Assembly (NCBI RefSeq): GCF_030410045.1
Contig: NZ_JAUFRA010000004.1
Span: forward strand, 349,528-413,527
DNA length: 64,000 nt
Direction of reading: 5' to 3'
DNA from: Marivivens donghaensis
GTDB lineage: Bacteria; Pseudomonadota; Alphaproteobacteria; Rhodobacterales; Rhodobacteraceae
Shown piece by piece: positions 8,954 to 17,789 of this stretch. The number at the start of each line of letters is the position of its first letter. The first letter of the stretch is position 1. A model generated the notes under the pieces. It did no database searches. It was not told the origin of the DNA and saw only the letters and a list, made by a program, of their open reading frames with translations. Both the position numbers and the translations under genes were made by a program.

Positions 8954-9127
8954 TTATGGCCGATAGCTGCGGTCGATCCCGATCATGATGAACAGCGCGA
9001 TCGTGCCGAGGATCAGCGCGTAAACCGCTGCCCATTGCAGGATGTCGAGGGCGGAGCCGCCCCGTAGCTTTGCCCGAAGGCCCCCGAAAATGGCACCGAG
9101 AAGCAGGCCGAAAATGGGGATAAGCAT
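8954..9127 (-). CDS. Small membrane protein (57 aa)
   Basis: Two hydrophobic segments (residues about 2-18 and 30-50) separated by a short basic loop (RAKLRGG). The ATG at 9127 has a strong AAGGAG eight bases upstream; the longer ORF to 9259 overlaps the DUF2927 gene and is not supported. It ends three bases before VWA and lies 13 bases after DUF2927, so it is co-transcribed. Too short to assign; a small inner-membrane protein. Confidence 0.7.
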   Translation of the reverse strand: MLIPIFGLLLGAIFGGLRAKLRGGSALDILQWAAVYALILGTIALFIMIGIDRSYRP

Positions 9128-9140
9128 GGGGCGTTTCTCC

Positions 9141-10490
9141 TTATCTTGGATCGAGTGCGGCAACCTCGCGCAATCGGGTCCTGACGTTTTGATCAGAGCC
9201 AAATCCATACCGCGCCCACGCCAGACTGTCCATGCGGGTTTGGGACGCCTCTGACGCACGACCGAGGTTGTCCAGTGCTTCGGCTTTGAACATCATGAGG
9301 GTCGCAAGTAGGGCCGCGTTTTCATGAGCGGCTGCAATAGGGATCGCTTCGTTCGTGATCTGCAGGGTCTGGATGTTGTCCCCTTCAGAGAGAGAGAACG
9401 CCGCTAGTTGCACCGCCACATGGGCGCGTTGCAAACGGGTTTCGGCACTGGCGCGATAGGCGCGGTCTGCTGCCTCGAACGCGGCACGGGCGAGGGCAGG
9501 GTCGCGCCCGACTTGCAGGCGACCATAGACGAAATTGGCAAAGCCTTCGCGGGTGTTCGACCATCCATAACTGCGCGCAAGGTTCACAGCGCGCTCTGCC
9601 GCGGCGGTTCGTCCACCAGCGGGTGTCCCAGAGGACAGCGCCGTTTCCATCGCGTCAATCCAGTCGCGGGACGTGTCATTGACGGGCCGACCATCGCTGC
9701 GTTCACCTGCTGGGTTCAAACGGGCAAGGATGGCGGGCAGGCGCGCGGCGACTTCACCGCGGGTCATGCCATTGCGCAGTTCGGGCGAATAATAGGCCTT
9801 GAGCATCAGCATATCAAAGCTGGTCAGCACCGCATGCATGTTGTCATCGTTAAAGATCGAATCCGGCAGGCGGTAGAGATCGTTGAGCGGGCCGATGGCT
9901 TGGGCTAGTTCTTCGTGCAGGCAGTCGCGAATTTCTTGCGGTGCCACATCGGCGGGCACAAAGACGGTCGCACGGTCGCGGCGTTCCAGCGTGGTCCAAT
10001 CGACCTGCGGCGTGCGGCGCACTTGTTTGAACTCTTCCCAGCTCGATACGCGGGGCACCACGAAACAAGCGGCGCGTGGGACAGCGCGGGTTAGCTCGGC
10101 CCGTGGAATGGCTTGGATTGTGATGGCGGCCTCAGGCGCACCCGTTAAGAAAATGTCGATGCCCGCCTCGTTTTGCATCCGCGCCAAAAGCGCGCGCAAA
10201 TCGGTGACGAGGGTCGCATTGGCGGGGCCAGTGACGCGCACCGAAATTGGGCCTTCGAACCGTGTGAGCGTGGCAATCGGGCGACCGCTCTCCATACGGA
10301 ACGAGAGGTCGAGGAAATCGCGCAGCAGTTCGCTGTTCGGGCGGGTCGGCAAGGAGACGTTGTTATTAGCAAAGGTCCGCATTGGCGGCAGGTGATCCTC
10401 CATGCTCAACGCACGGGTCGGTTCAAACGTCTGCGGCATCGGTGTGCAGGCGGTCAACGTTGTCACGGCCATCAGGTAGGCAGCTCTCAT
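9141..10490 (-). CDS. DUF2927 lipoprotein
   Basis: A 449-residue protein with a lipoprotein signal (MRAAYLMAVTTLTAC, lipobox Cys15). The N-terminal domain (about residues 45-260) corresponds to DUF2927, with the conserved CLHEELAQAIGPLND stretch resembling a protease-like helix but without an intact HExxH. The C-terminal third is helical and repeat-like (AR-rich, TPR-like). Its ATG overlaps the stop of the 62 aa ORF upstream as ATGA. Location is predicted to be the periplasmic face of a membrane. Function unknown. Confidence 0.82.
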   Translation of the reverse strand: MRAAYLMAVTTLTACTPMPQTFEPTRALSMEDHLPPMRTFANNNVSLPTRPNSELLRDFLDLSFRMESGRPIATLTRFEGPISVRVTGPANATLVTDLRALLARMQNEAGIDIFLTGAPEAAITIQAIPRAELTRAVPRAACFVVPRVSSWEEFKQVRRTPQVDWTTLERRDRATVFVPADVAPQEIRDCLHEELAQAIGPLNDLYRLPDSIFNDDNMHAVLTSFDMLMLKAYYSPELRNGMTRGEVAARLPAILARLNPAGERSDGRPVNDTSRDWIDAMETALSSGTPAGGRTAAAERAVNLARSYGWSNTREGFANFVYGRLQVGRDPALARAAFEAADRAYRASAETRLQRAHVAVQLAAFSLSEGDNIQTLQITNEAIPIAAAHENAALLATLMMFKAEALDNLGRASEASQTRMDSLAWARYGFGSDQNVRTRLREVAALDPR

Positions 10491-10675
10491 AGCAGGCCTC
10501 CTTTGGGCAGACAGGTCGCATTGGCGCCCAGCAGGGTGGCGCCAATTGTTTGTAACAGTCCAGACAGGCGCGATTGCGCGGTCTGGTGATCTTTAACGGT
10601 CCACAGCCTAGCCCGACCCGCAACCATTGCGGGGGGGAACTGGCGGCATTCGACCGGCATTTTTGCCTTGGTCAA
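10487..10675 (-). CDS. Putative small protein (62 aa) coupled to the DUF2927 gene
   Basis: TTG start at 10675 preceded by GAGGAG seven bases upstream, and a stop that overlaps the next start as ATGA. This translation context is better than expected of a random ORF. The product (MTKAKMPVECRQFPPAM...) has no recognised family; it contains two cysteines and a moderately hydrophobic C-terminal half. An alternative ATG is at 10660 without a good ribosome site. It may be a real protein or a leader that couples DUF2927 translation. Confidence 0.5.
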   Translation of the reverse strand: MTKAKMPVECRQFPPAMVAGRARLWTVKDHQTAQSRLSGLLQTIGATLLGANATCLPKGGLL

Positions 10676-10912
10676 AGTGCTCTCCTCAATTTACCCACAA
10701 CCCTAACCTGCCGAAGGAGTGGGGCCGCATTCAGATCGCAAAGGGGTTTTACCAAGGCGAGCCTTACGCAACACGACAACTAAAAGGCGTCGTGCTGCCA
10801 CAAATCACGCGAAAAATGGCAATTGTTTACCAATTTGGCGAAATCGTGTCGCAGCCGCGCCACTATCGTAGTGCGTGGCAACAATCATGCCGCAAGATGT
10901 TGAATCGAAGGA

Positions 10913-11752
10913 TCAGCGCGCCCGACGCGCCATAAAGGCGAGTCGTTCGAAAAGATGAACGTCCTGTTCATTTTTCAGCAGCGCGCCGTGCAGTTTCGGC
11001 AGCGCATTGCCCGAATCCTGTCGCAAATCCTCGGCGCTGAGGTCCTCTGCGAGGAGGAGTTTCAGCCAGTCGAGCACTTCAGAGGTCGATGGTTTCTTTT
11101 TCAACCCAGGGGTTTCACGCACTTCAAAGAAGCGGGTGAGGGCTGTCGACAAAAGGTCGGCTTTGATATTGGGGTGATGGACCGCGATGATCTGGCGCAG
11201 CGTGTCGGCATCGGGGAAACGAATGTAGTGAAAGAAACAACGGCGCAGAAACGCGTCGGGCAGTTCCTTTTCATTGTTCGAGGTGATGATGACGATCGGG
11301 CGATTGATTGCGCGGATCGTTTCGCCCGTCTCATAGACATGGAACTCCATCCGATCGAGTTCTTGCAACAGGTCGTTCGGAAATTCGATGTCGGCCTTAT
11401 CTACCTCATCAATCAAAAGGACGACCTTTTCATCGGCCTCAAACGCCTGCCAGAGCTTACCTTTTTTGATGTAGTTTTTCACATCGTGAACACGTTCGTC
11501 GCCCAACTGGCTGTCCCGAAGACGGCTCACCGCGTCGTATTCATAAAGACCCTGTTGCGCCTTTGTGGTCGATTTGATGTTCCATTCGATCATCCGCAGA
11601 CCTAGCGCCGCAGCGACCTGACGGGCCAGTTCCGTTTTTCCCGTTCCCGGCTCCCCCTTGACCAAGAGCGGACGTTCCAGCGTGACCGCGGCATTCACCG
11701 CAACCTTAAGATCGTCGCCAGCCACATAAGAATCGGTTCCGTTGAACTGCAT
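10913..11752 (-). CDS. MoxR-family AAA+ ATPase
   Basis: A 279-residue AAA+ chaperone-like ATPase. Walker A is GEPGTGKTE (about residue 33), Walker B is VVLLIDEVDKAD, and sensor 1 is IVIITSNNEKELPDAFLRRC with the arginine finger. The C-terminal lid is helical. MoxR ATPases act with VWA proteins to remodel or insert cofactors into partner complexes; the VWA gene is at 7766-8950. The start at 11752 (MQFNGTDSY) follows GAAGGGA; an upstream in-frame start at 11770 is less likely. Confidence 0.9.
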   Translation of the reverse strand: MQFNGTDSYVAGDDLKVAVNAAVTLERPLLVKGEPGTGKTELARQVAAALGLRMIEWNIKSTTKAQQGLYEYDAVSRLRDSQLGDERVHDVKNYIKKGKLWQAFEADEKVVLLIDEVDKADIEFPNDLLQELDRMEFHVYETGETIRAINRPIVIITSNNEKELPDAFLRRCFFHYIRFPDADTLRQIIAVHHPNIKADLLSTALTRFFEVRETPGLKKKPSTSEVLDWLKLLLAEDLSAEDLRQDSGNALPKLHGALLKNEQDVHLFERLAFMARRAR

Positions 11753-11940
11753 TGTCGTCCGTCCCTTCAAAGTCGTGTGACAGTATCACGACGAAAACGA
11801 CCTGCAACCATTGACGAAATTACCATTTTCGGGCGTGACACTCCTGTGCTGAGAGAGTAAAGGAGGGCGCGAGTTAGAGGGAGTGGCTGATGGCCGATGA
11901 ACCCAACATGACGGCCGACAGCGCGATTAAGGGTAGTTCG

Positions 11941-12363
11941 ATGAAAGCCGAGAATTTTCTTCCGGAAGATTACCGTCCCGCCGAGGACGAACCGTTTATG
12001 AACGAGCGTCAGCTCGAGTATTTTCGTCGTAAATTGATTGCGTGGAAAAACGATATCCTCGAAGAAAGCCGCGACACGATCACTGGCATGAAAGAGGGCA
12101 CACGGAACATTCCAGACATTGCTGACCGCGCGTCTGAAGAAACTGACCGTGCGCTGGAACTGCGCACCCGTGACCGTGAGCGCAAGCTGGTTTCGAAAAT
12201 CGACGCTGCGATCCGTCGGATCGACAACGGCGAATACGGCTACTGTGAAATGACCGGTGAACCGATCAGCCTCAAACGTCTTGATGCGCGTCCGATCGCG
12301 ACCATGACGCTCGAAGCACAAGAACGCCACGAGCGCCGCGAAAAAGTTCACCGCGACGACTAA
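11941..12363 (+). CDS. dksA: DksA/TraR-family RNA polymerase-binding regulator
   Basis: Binds RNA polymerase through the secondary channel and adjusts transcription with ppGpp. From the preferred start (MKAENFLPEDYRP, the conserved N-terminus) it is 140 residues. The coiled-coil tip residues D59, D62 and A64 are present (IPDIADRA). The zinc finger is nearly lost: only Cys102 remains, with Thr105, Thr123 and Ala126 where the other cysteines fall in E. coli DksA. An upstream in-frame ATG at 11890 also has a ribosome site (GGGAG), adding 17 residues. A R. sphaeroides DksA-like protein (RSP2654) is known to work. Confidence 0.9.
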   Translation: MKAENFLPEDYRPAEDEPFMNERQLEYFRRKLIAWKNDILEESRDTITGMKEGTRNIPDIADRASEETDRALELRTRDRERKLVSKIDAAIRRIDNGEYGYCEMTGEPISLKRLDARPIATMTLEAQERHERREKVHRDD

Positions 12364-12366
12364 GGT

Positions 12367-13524
12367 ATGACCACCGGCGCAAATTCCGGCCGGCGGGTCG
12401 TTATCATTGGGGGCGGCATCGCGGGTCTCGCGGCCGCCCTTTGCTTTGCCCGCACGGGGGCAGAGGTTCAGGTTTTCGAACAGGCCGACGAATTGCGCGA
12501 AGTGGGCGCAGGGTTGCAGATCACGCCCAATGGCGGAGCTGTTCTCGCGGCCTTGGGTCTGGGCGCGATTGCTGATCAGCGCAGTATTTCCGCTTCGGCA
12601 TTAGTACCTGTCGATGCCATGACGGGCGAGGCGATTGGGCGGTTCGATTTATCGCGGCTCCCTGGTCAGCCCTATCGGTTCTTCCATCGAGCGGATTTGT
12701 TGGACCTCTTGGCCGAAGGCTGCGAGCGGGCCAAAGTCAAAATCACTTTAGACGCTAAAGCGGTCGAGGTTGGTGAGACCCATGTTCGGTTTTCCAACGG
12801 CGATACAGCAGAGGGTGATCTGATCGTCGGTGCCGATGGACTTCATTCTGTGGTGCGTCCGATCCTGAACGGTGAGGATAAGCCGTTTTTCACAGGGCAG
12901 GTCGCGTGGCGGTCTGTGGTCAAGGTGCCGTCATCCCAGCCCGAGGTAAAGATCTGGATGGGCGCGGGCAAACACGTCGTGACCTATCCACTGGTGGGCG
13001 GGCGGATCAATATCGTCGCCGTGCAAGAGCGCAAGGAATGGGCCGCTGAGGGCTGGAACTTCTTTGACGAACCTGACGTGCTGCGCGAGGTTTTTTCCGA
13101 TTGTCACCAGAGCCTCTTTGATCTCTTTGATCAGATGCAGACCGTCCGCCGTTGGGGTCTTTTCCGTCATCCCGTGGCCAAGGTTTGGCATGACCACAGT
13201 CGCGCGATATTAGGCGATGCGGCGCATCCGACGTTGCCATTCATGGCGCAGGGTGCAAACCTTGCGCTAGAGGATGCCTTTGTCATGGCGCGTTGTCTGG
13301 ACGATGATCCGTCCGTGCATTTCGGCCTCAAGGCGTATCAAGCGGAACGGCGGTCGCGGGTCAATCGTGCGATTGAGGCGGCGAACCGCAATGCGGTGAA
13401 CTACCACCTTACAGGGATCAAACGCCGCGTGGCTCATGCGGGTCTGCGGACGATGGCACAACTCACACCGAACCTGTTTTTGGGGCGGTATGACTGGCTC
13501 TATAACTACGATGTGACGGCTTAG
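12367..13524 (+). CDS. FAD-dependent monooxygenase (salicylate hydroxylase-like)
   Basis: A 385-residue group A flavoprotein hydroxylase. It has the N-terminal ADP-binding motif GGGIAGLAAA (residues about 16-25), the middle GADGLHSVVR motif that contacts FAD/NADPH, and the GDAAHPTLPFMAQGANLALED motif binding the FAD pyrophosphate/ribityl. The family oxidises aromatic rings; the substrate here cannot be told. It begins three bases after dksA and ends overlapping convergent xthA by four bases. Confidence 0.85.
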   Translation: MTTGANSGRRVVIIGGGIAGLAAALCFARTGAEVQVFEQADELREVGAGLQITPNGGAVLAALGLGAIADQRSISASALVPVDAMTGEAIGRFDLSRLPGQPYRFFHRADLLDLLAEGCERAKVKITLDAKAVEVGETHVRFSNGDTAEGDLIVGADGLHSVVRPILNGEDKPFFTGQVAWRSVVKVPSSQPEVKIWMGAGKHVVTYPLVGGRINIVAVQERKEWAAEGWNFFDEPDVLREVFSDCHQSLFDLFDQMQTVRRWGLFRHPVAKVWHDHSRAILGDAAHPTLPFMAQGANLALEDAFVMARCLDDDPSVHFGLKAYQAERRSRVNRAIEAANRNAVNYHLTGIKRRVAHAGLRTMAQLTPNLFLGRYDWLYNYDVTA

Positions 13525-14303
13525 GCGTCCAATTCGAGCCAAACAGGAACGTGGTCGCTTGGTTTATCTTTGGCCCGTTCGTCTTTCTGAATGTAGCAAT
13601 CGACCATGAGGTCTGCGCACTGCGGTGTCATCAGGAAGTGGTCGATGCGGATGCCGTCATCGCGGTTCCATGCACCCGCCTGATAATCCCAGAAACTATA
13701 GTGACCGCCGCCGATGGTGCGGGCTCGGAAGGCTTCGGTAAAGCCGAGGTTCAGGATACGGCGAAACGCGGCGCGGCTCTCTGGACGGTAGAGCGCGTCT
13801 TCGGTCCATGCCTCTGGGCGCTTTGCGTCCTCGGCCTGCGGGATGATGTTGTAATCACCCGCCATGAACGCGGGCATCTCATCCGCCATCAGTGCTTGCG
13901 CGCGGGCATAGAGACGTTCCATCCATGCGAGCTTGTAGTCGAATTTGGGACCTGGTGCGGGGTTACCGTTGGGCAGGTAGAGGCCACAAATGCGGACGGC
14001 CTCTTTGTCGCCAATCACGGTCGCCTCGATCCAGCGGGCCTGTTCGTCGCTGTCATCGCCGGGCAGACCGCGGGTCACATCCTCGAGCGGGAGGCGGGAC
14101 AGGATCGCGACGCCGTTAAAGCTCTTTTGTCCATGGGTTTCAACGCGGTAGCCCATGTCTTCGAAATTTTCGCGGGGGAAGTTTTCGTCGACCGATTTGA
14201 TCTCTTGTAGGATCGCAACGTCGGGTTTGCTCTCTTCCAGCCATTCAGTCAGTCGTTCAAAACGCGCTTTGATCCCGTTGATATTGAACGTCGCGATTTT
14301 CAT
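13521..14303 (-). CDS. xthA: Exodeoxyribonuclease III
   Basis: AP endonuclease and 3'-5' exonuclease for base-excision repair. The 260-residue protein has the family blocks in order: FNINGIKAR, LQEIKS with metal-binding Glu34, GLYLPNGNP, AGDYNIIP with the catalytic Asp/Asn pair, and the C-terminal SDHVPVW histidine. Length and motifs are normal. It is transcribed alone and converges on the FAD monooxygenase. Confidence 0.95.
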   Translation of the reverse strand: MKIATFNINGIKARFERLTEWLEESKPDVAILQEIKSVDENFPRENFEDMGYRVETHGQKSFNGVAILSRLPLEDVTRGLPGDDSDEQARWIEATVIGDKEAVRICGLYLPNGNPAPGPKFDYKLAWMERLYARAQALMADEMPAFMAGDYNIIPQAEDAKRPEAWTEDALYRPESRAAFRRILNLGFTEAFRARTIGGGHYSFWDYQAGAWNRDDGIRIDHFLMTPQCADLMVDCYIQKDERAKDKPSDHVPVWLELDA

Positions 14304-14363
14304 GGGCTGCCTCCTGCGTTGCGCCTGTTGTCCCCGCTAGAGCCTTCAGACGCAAGGGCTTTG

Positions 14364-14690
14364 TCACATGGAAAACGAGGTTCCGCAGCCGCAAGACGAA
14401 GCCGCATTAGGGTTGTCGATGGCAAAGCGGGCACCGATCAGTTCTTCGGTAAAGTCTATGGTGGCCCCAGCGAGGAACGGCAGCGATGTCGGGTCGATCA
14501 CGACTTTTTCACCAGCCCCCTCAAGGATCAGGTCATCCGCCGCAGGTTCATCCAATTCGATCTGATATTGAAACCCAGAACAGCCGCCGCCTTCAACCGC
14601 GATGCGCAGGGCCTTGCCCTGATCAGCTGCGCCGATTTCGGCCAGTCGTTCAAAGGCACGTTGGGTCACGTTGGGCGGGAGGTTGAGCAT
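14364..14690 (-). CDS. erpA: A-type iron-sulfur carrier protein (ErpA/IscA family)
   Basis: A 108-residue carrier delivering Fe-S clusters to apo-enzymes. The three cluster cysteines are present: Cys37 in GGGCSGFQY and Cys100/Cys102 in CGCG near the C-terminus. The ErpA subgroup is suggested by sequence feel, not proved. It is divergent from dgt. A second A-type carrier is encoded at 49273-49638. Confidence 0.88.
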   Translation of the reverse strand: MLNLPPNVTQRAFERLAEIGAADQGKALRIAVEGGGCSGFQYQIELDEPAADDLILEGAGEKVVIDPTSLPFLAGATIDFTEELIGARFAIDNPNAASSCGCGTSFSM

Positions 14691-14764
14691 TTTCAGGCCT
14701 ATAAGTTGCAGCGTGTTTCAAATATAGAGGTCCTAGGCAGACACAACAAGGCAGGGCAGATCAC

Positions 14765-15940
14765 ATGAGTGCGCCTTTTGCGACCGATCCGACGAAAACA
14801 CGCGGACGTCTTTACCCCGAAGAAGAGAGCCATTTCCGCTCCCCGTTCCAGCGGGACCGTGACCGCATCATCCATGCGAGCGCGTTTCGGCGGCTGAAAC
14901 ACAAGACGCAGGTCTTTATCGAACACGAAGGCGATTATTTCCGCACCCGTTTGACCCACTCAATCGAGGTGGCGCAAGTCGGACGGACGATCGCGGGCAC
15001 CTTGGGTCTGAACCAAGAGCTGACAGAGGCGGTCGCGCTCGCGCATGACCTCGGCCACCCGCCGTTCGGTCACACGGGCGAAGATGCGCTGCACGAGTTA
15101 ATGGCCCCCTACGGTGGGTTTGACCATAACGCGCAGGCCATTCGGATCGTCACCAATCTGGAACGCCACTATGCGGAATGGGACGGGCTGAACCTGACGT
15201 GGGAAACGCTTGAGGGGATCGCGAAACACAACGGGCCTGTTGAGGGCGAGATCCCGTGGGCGCTCCAGCAGTATAACGCGCTGCATGACCTCGAACTGCA
15301 CACCCATGCGAGCGCTGAGGCGCAGGTAGCGGCGTTGTCAGATGACATTGCCTACAACAACCATGACTTGCACGATGGTCTGCGGGCAGAGCTGTTCAGC
15401 ACCGATGAATTGGCGGACTTGCCGATCCTTCATGACTGCTGGGCAGAGGTCGATAAAAAGTATCCGGGCCTCAACTATTACCGCCGCCGTCACGAAGCCT
15501 TGCGCCGTTTCTTTGGCATTTTGGTCGAGGATGTGATCGCGGTCAGTCAGCGCAATCTGGCAGAACTCGACGCTCATTCGGTCGAGGACGTGCGCCATGC
15601 TGGACGGATGATGGTTCAGTTCTCTCCCGCCCTGTGGGAGGATTTAAAAGTGATCCGTAAGTTCTTGTTTACACGTATGTATCGCCACCCAAGCGTGGTT
15701 GAAATGCGCCGCCATGTCACCGCCGCCGTCAAGGATTTGTTCCCGCTCTTTATGGCGGACCCAACACATCTGCCGAAACAATGGCGGAAGGATTTAGAGA
15801 ACGTCGGCTCAGAGACGGACCTTGCCCGCATCGTCTGCGACTATATTTCAGGTATGACAGACCGCTTTGCCATTCAGGAACATGCGCGTCTGACCGGATC
15901 GGATATAATCGAGAGGACGCGCGTTACAAATGTCGGTTGA
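14765..15940 (+). CDS. dgt: Deoxyguanosinetriphosphate triphosphohydrolase-like protein
   Basis: An HD-domain dNTP triphosphohydrolase (391 residues) that splits dNTP to nucleoside and triphosphate. Metal ligands are seen in RLTHSIEV (H of the HD set) and AHDLGHPPFGHTGEDAL (the HD pair). The N-terminal RDRDRIIHASAFRRLKHKTQ is the typical nucleotide/allosteric segment. The last 11 bases overlap the start of the antiporter gene, so translation is probably coupled. Confidence 0.93.
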   Translation: MSAPFATDPTKTRGRLYPEEESHFRSPFQRDRDRIIHASAFRRLKHKTQVFIEHEGDYFRTRLTHSIEVAQVGRTIAGTLGLNQELTEAVALAHDLGHPPFGHTGEDALHELMAPYGGFDHNAQAIRIVTNLERHYAEWDGLNLTWETLEGIAKHNGPVEGEIPWALQQYNALHDLELHTHASAEAQVAALSDDIAYNNHDLHDGLRAELFSTDELADLPILHDCWAEVDKKYPGLNYYRRRHEALRRFFGILVEDVIAVSQRNLAELDAHSVEDVRHAGRMMVQFSPALWEDLKVIRKFLFTRMYRHPSVVEMRRHVTAAVKDLFPLFMADPTHLPKQWRKDLENVGSETDLARIVCDYISGMTDRFAIQEHARLTGSDIIERTRVTNVG

Positions 15941-17789
15941 AGGGGCAGTGGGGCAGATGGCCCCCGTGATGGCGTTCGCACTCGTTGGTGCCTTGGGGGT
16001 CGGATCACAATGGTTGGCGTGGCGACTACGAATGCCCGCAATTGTTCTGATGCTGCTCGCTGGGATCATCGTTGGCCCTGTGCTGGGTATTTTTGATCCA
16101 TCCCGCGATATTGGCGCGCTTCTCTCGCCCATGATCGCGATTGCGGTTGCGATTATCCTGTTTGAGGGCGGCCTGACGTTAGAACGCCACTCTCTGTCGG
16201 ACGCGGCCAAAGGTGTGCGGCGACTGGTCTTTGTCGGTGCGCCAATGGGCTGGATCACCTCGGCTGCGGCCTTGCACTATGCGGCGGGACTGTCGTGGGA
16301 AACCTCTGCCGTTTTTGGCGGGATCATGATCGTCACTGGCCCCACCGTCATCGCGCCTTTGCTGCGGCAGGCACGACTGTCAAAACGTCCTGCAAACCTC
16401 CTCCAGTGGGAAGCCATCTTGAACGACCCCATCGGCGCATTGGCCGCCGTTCTCGCGTTCGAAGTCGTCGTGGTTGCGCGGACCGCATCGGACGGCGGGG
16501 CCGCGACGTTAGAGTTCATCACGGGCATCGGGATAGCCACGGCCTTGGGCCTCTTGGCGGGGTGGGGCGTGTCGAAATCGTTCAAGCGGGCGTGGGTGCC
16601 CGAATACATGAAGGTCCCCGTGATCTTTACCGTGCTATTGGCCGTTTTTGCGATCGCAGACACGGTTCTTCACGAAAGCGGGCTGTTGACGGTCACGATC
16701 ATGGGTATCTGGATCGCCAATGCCAAATTGCCGTCATACGTCGAGCTGCGCCGTTTCAAAGAGCACGCGACGGTTCTACTGGTGTCGGGCGTCTTTATCC
16801 TGCTCGCGGCGAACCTCGATTTCGCGGCGCTTGGGCGGCTCGATTGGCATGCGGGGCTGTTTGTGGTGTCGGTCATTTTGATCGCGCGACCTGTGGCGGT
16901 GTTCACCTCATTGGCGTTCACGGATGTGCCGTGGCGGGAACGTGTGTTGGTCGCTTTCACTGGTCCTCGTGGCGTTGTGCTGGTCGCGGTCGCGGGGCTG
17001 TTCGGGGAACGCCTTGCGCAGATCGGGGTTGAGGATGGCGCGGTGGTTGCACCGCTCGCCTTTGTCCTCGTCGCGACGAGCGTGGTTCTTCACGGCTTTA
17101 CGCTAGCGCCTTTTGCGCGGTTCCTTGGGCTGACGGGCGGCGAACGTCCGGGGGTTATTATCGCGGGCGGATCGCGTTGGGCGACGGGGCTTGCTGAGGC
17201 GTTGAAAAAGGCAGATGTGCGGGCGTTGATCACGGACCCTAACCACATCCATTTACGTCATGCGCGATCTGCTGGCGTGCCGACGTTCACAGGTGATATT
17301 CTGTCAGAGGCTGCAGAGGATCGTCTGGAATGGGTGGGCTATCAGACGATCATCGCCGCGACCGACAACGATGCGTATAACACCCTCGTCGCGACCGACC
17401 TTGGCCCTGAATTCGGGCGGGATCGGGTCTATCAGGTGCAGCGCGAAAAGAGCGACAGTTCGCGGCACGCCTTGCCCAATAGCTTGGGCGGCAAACCCTT
17501 TGGCCCTGAAAAGACCATGCGCGATCTAGAGACGATGATGCGCGAAGGGTGGCTGTTCCGTGTCACCCGTTTGACCGAAGAATTCACTGCCGATCATTGG
17601 CGCGAAAAACGGCCTGATGCGGTGTTGATCGCGCGGGTCAGTGCGTCGGGGGATATTAGGTTCATTCGCCGCGATGATCAGATCAAGGGTGCGCCAGATG
17701 TACAGATCATCTCAATGTTGCCGCCCGGCAGTCTAGAGAGCGAAGCGTCCAAAGTGCGTCCAAACCTGCCCGACGATTTACCTGCGTGA
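15930..17789 (+). CDS. Cation/proton antiporter (CPA1/NhaP type) with C-terminal TrkA-N domain
   Basis: A 619-residue inner-membrane protein. About twelve hydrophobic segments fill residues 10-400. The transport-site Asn-Asp pair appears in WEAILNDPIGAL. A cytoplasmic Rossmann-like TrkA-N segment begins near residue 408 (GVIIAGGSRWATGLAEAL) with the acidic LITDPN ending the second strand, indicating nucleotide gating. It probably exchanges Na+ or K+ for H+. It starts inside the dgt stop region and overlaps the convergent membrane gene by 12 bases. Confidence 0.88.
   Translation: MSVEGAVGQMAPVMAFALVGALGVGSQWLAWRLRMPAIVLMLLAGIIVGPVLGIFDPSRDIGALLSPMIAIAVAIILFEGGLTLERHSLSDAAKGVRRLVFVGAPMGWITSAAALHYAAGLSWETSAVFGGIMIVTGPTVIAPLLRQARLSKRPANLLQWEAILNDPIGALAAVLAFEVVVVARTASDGGAATLEFITGIGIATALGLLAGWGVSKSFKRAWVPEYMKVPVIFTVLLAVFAIADTVLHESGLLTVTIMGIWIANAKLPSYVELRRFKEHATVLLVSGVFILLAANLDFAALGRLDWHAGLFVVSVILIARPVAVFTSLAFTDVPWRERVLVAFTGPRGVVLVAVAGLFGERLAQIGVEDGAVVAPLAFVLVATSVVLHGFTLAPFARFLGLTGGERPGVIIAGGSRWATGLAEALKKADVRALITDPNHIHLRHARSAGVPTFTGDILSEAAEDRLEWVGYQTIIAATDNDAYNTLVATDLGPEFGRDRVYQVQREKSDSSRHALPNSLGGKPFGPEKTMRDLETMMREGWLFRVTRLTEEFTADHWREKRPDAVLIARVSASGDIRFIRRDDQIKGAPDVQIISMLPPGSLESEASKVRPNLPDDLPA

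Noticed and set aside
10627..10935. 102-residue plus-strand ORF
   Set aside because: No ribosome site, overlaps MoxR end and the better-supported 62 aa minus-strand ORF.
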